Source: RGIG1828 sp045592485 (GTDB lineage Bacteria > Bacillota > Clostridia > UMGS1810). Taken from it: DNA of 9,224 bases. The position numbers were made by a program, and so were the translations under genes. The stretch is from assembly GCA_045592485.1 (NCBI GenBank), contig JAZNUS010000173.1, positions 1 to 9,224 of the forward strand, in the 5' to 3' direction. How positions within the stretch are numbered: position 1 is the first letter of the stretch; the number at the start of each line of letters is the position of its first letter. Below, piece after piece: positions 7,040 through 9,224 of this stretch. The notes below the pieces were generated by a model. The model was not told where the DNA came from and made no database searches. It saw nothing but the letters and a program-made list of their open reading frames with translations.

Positions 7040-7068
7040 ATTATACCACATTTATCATAATATGTCAA
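7040..7068 (-). promoter_or_regulatory. Consensus sigma-A promoter of hom-thrB-lysC
   Basis: On the minus strand TTGACA (7063-7068) and TATAAT (7040-7045) are separated by exactly 17 bases, matching both consensus hexamers at every position. The -35 box begins 10 bases after the dnaX stop. Transcription would start near 7033, about 10 bases before the fold-back element. Confidence 0.85.
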
Positions 7069-7077
7069 CTTCTGACA

Positions 7078-8724
7078 TCAATCAAGTTTAAAATTTCCGG
7101 GAAATTGCTTACCCATTTCATTGATACTGGCAAAAATATCACTTTCATCCGAAAAACCCGGTTCATCATTAGCCGTAACTGTGATTTTCACATCAACACC
7201 AACAGTTGAAGAAATTGCTTCTCTAACAGCTTCATAGTTGGCTTTTTCTTTAAGTGTGCGCACCTTGTCGGTATCATCAACCACAATTATGACTTCATCC
7301 CCGGACGATTTGACTTTTGCACCGAAAAGCATTGTAAATAGTGTAAGCTTCCCGCCGGAAGCAAGAGTGCTTGTAACATCAGCCCAGTTGTTTACAACCT
7401 TCTGAGCATCACCACCGTCTGCAGCAGTATCTTTTGAATCGGCACGGTCCGGCATTTCCTGTTCCAAAGAGGGATTGAAAGCTTCATAGGACTGTTCTCC
7501 GGGAGGTTCAGGAAGAGGAATTTCATCGATAGCTTCTCCGGTTGTGTCAGGTTCCGATACATTCTGAAGAGATTTTAAAGACAGTGATTTCAATTTGTTT
7601 TCAAGAGCAGAAATGCGGGCAAGCGCCGACTCAATATCGGTGTTCATTTCAGGGGTGGTAAGTCTCACAAGGGTACATTCGCAAAGAACCCTTTGAGATG
7701 AAAAGCTCTTGAATGACGCAATACATTCGGATAGAATGTTTATATATCTGATCAGGGAAGGAACATCAAACTCATCACTGCAATTTGCAAGATATCCAAG
7801 CTTGATTTTGCTTGCCGAAAAATTGTCCTTATTGATTTTATACATTATTATTTCGCGGAAAACTGACAAAAGACCCTTGGCAATATTATCGAAATTTTTT
7901 CCGCTTTCTACACAGGCATTGAACCTTTTAAGTGCCGAAACTGTGTCACTGCGTGCAACATCGCCGGCAAATTCATAGAGAATCCTGTCATCAACTGTAC
8001 CAACAATATCGGTGACATCGGCAAGTGTCAGACCGTCATTTTTGAAAGCAAGACACTGGTCAAGAATGCTGAGAGAATCTCTCATTGAGCCATCACCGAG
8101 ATATGCAACATATTCCAAAGCATCTCGCTGCGCACTTATGCCTTCATTACTGAGAATTTTCTCGATATTTTCCACAATATCATTAATTGAAATTGTGCGG
8201 AAATCAAATCTCTGACATCTTGAAAGAATGGTTGCAGGGATTTGCTGGATTTCTGTGGTTGCAAGAATAAATAGAACATGAGCAGGAGGTTCCTCGAGAG
8301 TTTTGAGAAGTGCGTTGAAAGCACCTTTTGAAAGCATGTGAACCTCGTCTATGATAAACACTTTGTATTTGCCCATTGATGGGTGATACTGCACCTGAGA
8401 AATAATATCACGGATATTTTCAACACCGGTGTTTGATGCAGCATCTATTTCCTGAACATCGAGACAGGTTTCGTTTATGATGGTTTTACAAAGTTCACAC
8501 TCGTTACACGGATTTCCGTCAATGGGCGAAAGGCAATTTACGGCACGGCTAAGAATTTTTGCAGTCGATGTTTTCCCGGTACCTCTTGTACCGGTGAACA
8601 AATATGCGTGGGCAACTCTTCCTGAGCGTATTTCGTTGCATATTGTGTTGGTTATGTGACTCTGACCGATAACATCATCAAACCGCATAGGTCTCCATTT
8701 ACGATACAAAGCATGGTATGCCAT
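7078..8724 (-). CDS. dnaX: DNA polymerase III subunit gamma/tau (clamp loader ATPase)
   Basis: DnaX is the ATPase of the clamp loader that places the beta sliding clamp on DNA, and its tail links loader to polymerase and helicase. The 548-residue protein is close to B. subtilis DnaX (563). It opens with the family signature YRKWRPMRFDDVIGQ. It has Walker A GTRGTGKTS (45-53), a zinc module with C64, C73, C76 and C79, Walker B IIDEVHM (124-130), sensor 1 ATTE (155-158), the arginine-finger SRCQR (168-172) and sensor 2 GSMRDS (212-217). A coiled-coil-like segment (about 363-385) and an acidic, proline-rich linker (about 390-440) lead to a C-terminal domain. The ATG has AGGGGTGAG upstream. It lies 33 nt after the SRP RNA and no convincing separate promoter is visible, so readthrough transcription is likely. 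Confidence 0.96.
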   Translation of the reverse strand: MAYHALYRKWRPMRFDDVIGQSHITNTICNEIRSGRVAHAYLFTGTRGTGKTSTAKILSRAVNCLSPIDGNPCNECELCKTIINETCLDVQEIDAASNTGVENIRDIISQVQYHPSMGKYKVFIIDEVHMLSKGAFNALLKTLEEPPAHVLFILATTEIQQIPATILSRCQRFDFRTISINDIVENIEKILSNEGISAQRDALEYVAYLGDGSMRDSLSILDQCLAFKNDGLTLADVTDIVGTVDDRILYEFAGDVARSDTVSALKRFNACVESGKNFDNIAKGLLSVFREIIMYKINKDNFSASKIKLGYLANCSDEFDVPSLIRYINILSECIASFKSFSSQRVLCECTLVRLTTPEMNTDIESALARISALENKLKSLSLKSLQNVSEPDTTGEAIDEIPLPEPPGEQSYEAFNPSLEQEMPDRADSKDTAADGGDAQKVVNNWADVTSTLASGGKLTLFTMLFGAKVKSSGDEVIIVVDDTDKVRTLKEKANYEAVREAISSTVGVDVKITVTANDEPGFSDESDIFASINEMGKQFPGNFKLD

Positions 8725-8752
8725 AAATTCTCACCCCTGTCTTTTTTGTATT

Positions 8753-8757
8753 AAAAA
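8753..8757 (-). terminator. T-run at the 3' end of the SRP RNA
   Basis: Five T residues on the minus strand directly follow the terminal stem of the SRP RNA. The stem is long-range rather than a compact hairpin, so termination may be partial, allowing transcription into dnaX. Confidence 0.45.
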
Positions 8758-9024
8758 GTCGTACATCCTTTAATCGAATCCTCCTTCCCAAGCGTTGCCG
8801 TTCAGTTAACTCAGGCCGGGCACTCTCGCGGCACATACACAAACACTGCTTATGGCTGCTTGATTCCTCACCTGACCAGGTTCACAGGCGCATATTGCGC
8901 GAGACCCGACCGTCAACATCACTTAAACGGTACATACTTAAAAAGCAGAACCCTCAAAAAGGATATCACCCTTGCTATAGCGGATTGCAAGTACAGGGCA
9001 CCGCTACCTCCCCGGCTGTACGAC
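8758..9024 (-). ncRNA. ffs: Signal recognition particle RNA, large (Bacillus-type, 6S/scRNA)
   Basis: The RNA forms the core of the signal recognition particle with Ffh and directs nascent membrane and secreted proteins to the translocon. The 5' part carries the Alu-domain sequence GGGGAGGTAGCGGTGCCCTG and AATCCGCTATAGCAAGGG, matching B. subtilis scRNA closely. Domain IV shows GGTCAGG, a GGAA tetraloop (8864-8867) closed by TGA/TCA (8861-8870), then AAGCAGCC. The closing pairs differ from B. subtilis (UCC/GGA) but stay complementary. The ends pair with each other, GTCGTACA at 9017-9024 with TGTACGAC at 8758-8765, which fixes the length near 267 nt. A run of five T follows (8753-8757) as the likely terminator. 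The position just upstream of dnaX is the same as in B. subtilis. Confidence 0.96.
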
Positions 9025-9031
9025 ATTTTAT

Positions 9032-9060
9032 ATTATACTACAAAAGGCAGAAAATATCAA
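9032..9060 (-). promoter_or_regulatory. Promoter of the SRP RNA
   Basis: On the minus strand TTGATA (9055-9060) and TATAAT (9032-9037) are separated by 17 bases, and the -10 box ends 7 bases before the predicted RNA 5' end at 9024. The -35 differs from consensus at one position. Confidence 0.85.
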
Positions 9061-9176
9061 GTGGAATTTTTGAATTGATGAAACCTTCATTACTTTAGAT
9101 AAAATATGAACAAATAATGCTAGATTATATGGTAAAATTGAGGTTTATCGGGGTGTTTAACACTAGGACATTGTAG

Positions 9177-9224
9177 GGGCGATTCACGAATCGCCCGTAT
9201 GATATCTGCCATTTGCGGGCGATT
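9177..9224. repeat. Short palindromic repeat, cut by the window edge
   Basis: GGGCGATTC (9177-9185) and GAATCGCCC (9188-9196) form a perfect 9-bp palindrome with a 2-base centre, preceded by TGTAGG. GGGCGATT recurs at 9217-9224, 40 bases further, at the edge of the window. This is the pattern of small dispersed intergenic repeats in many gut Clostridia. The rest of the AT-rich gap (9061-9176) shows no gene or RNA that I can support. Confidence 0.6.

Noticed and set aside
6717..7077. A T-box, threonine leader peptide or known amino acid riboswitch upstream of hom.
   Set aside because: No T-box consensus sequence, no threonine-rich short frame and no recognisable aptamer core were found. The terminal repeats and TA edges fit a mobile repeat better.
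7894..7900. A AAA AAT slippery heptamer in dnaX, in the right frame for a -1 shift that would give a short gamma form.
   Set aside because: It falls near codons 276-277 and a shift would stop within a few codons, cutting domain III. The product would be much shorter than a functional gamma subunit, and I saw no obvious stimulatory hairpin.
8860..9098. Two plus-strand open frames of 67-72 codons at the right end.
   Set aside because: They lie antisense to the SRP RNA and its promoter, which explain the sequence fully.

Overview
The window looks like a chromosomal segment of a low-to-moderate GC Clostridia-type Bacillota, probably an anaerobic gut lineage. The evidence is a large Bacillus-type SRP RNA directly upstream of dnaX, strong AGGAGG-type ribosome binding sites, an RNase M5-family gene with a DUF4093-like tail, and the paired ACT (UPF0237) and UPF0210 genes. 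Genus-level assignment is not possible from the sequence alone. All eight protein genes and the SRP RNA lie on the minus strand, so the window is transcribed from right to left.

Region by region, in transcription order: (1) 9224-9061 has no gene but carries a short palindromic repeat cut by the window edge. (2) A sigma-A-type promoter (9032-9060) drives a 267-nt SRP RNA (8758-9024), followed 33 nt later by dnaX, the clamp-loader gamma/tau subunit. (3) A perfect consensus promoter (TTGACA-17-TATAAT, 7040-7068) starts just after the dnaX stop. Between it and hom sits a 278-bp fold-back element with 25-bp terminal inverted repeats, so the element would form most of a roughly 317-nt leader. (4) The operon hom-thrB-lysC encodes three enzymes of the threonine/aspartate pathway. 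lysC contains a strong in-frame internal ribosome binding site that predicts a separate regulatory (beta) subunit. The operon ends at a clear intrinsic terminator. (5) A second tight cluster follows: rlmB (23S rRNA 2'-O-methyltransferase), an ACT-domain protein, a UPF0210 protein, and rnmV (RNase M5, 5S rRNA maturation). (6) The last 169 bases hold a second structured intergenic element that shares a motif with the first.

Functionally, the window combines protein export and replication genes (SRP RNA, dnaX), aspartate-family amino acid synthesis, and rRNA modification and maturation. thrC is not present. ybaB/recR, which usually follow dnaX in Bacillota, are also absent at this position. Most genes are ordinary housekeeping genes. 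The unusual material is the intergenic fold-back elements, the placement of one inside the hom leader, and the internal start of lysC.
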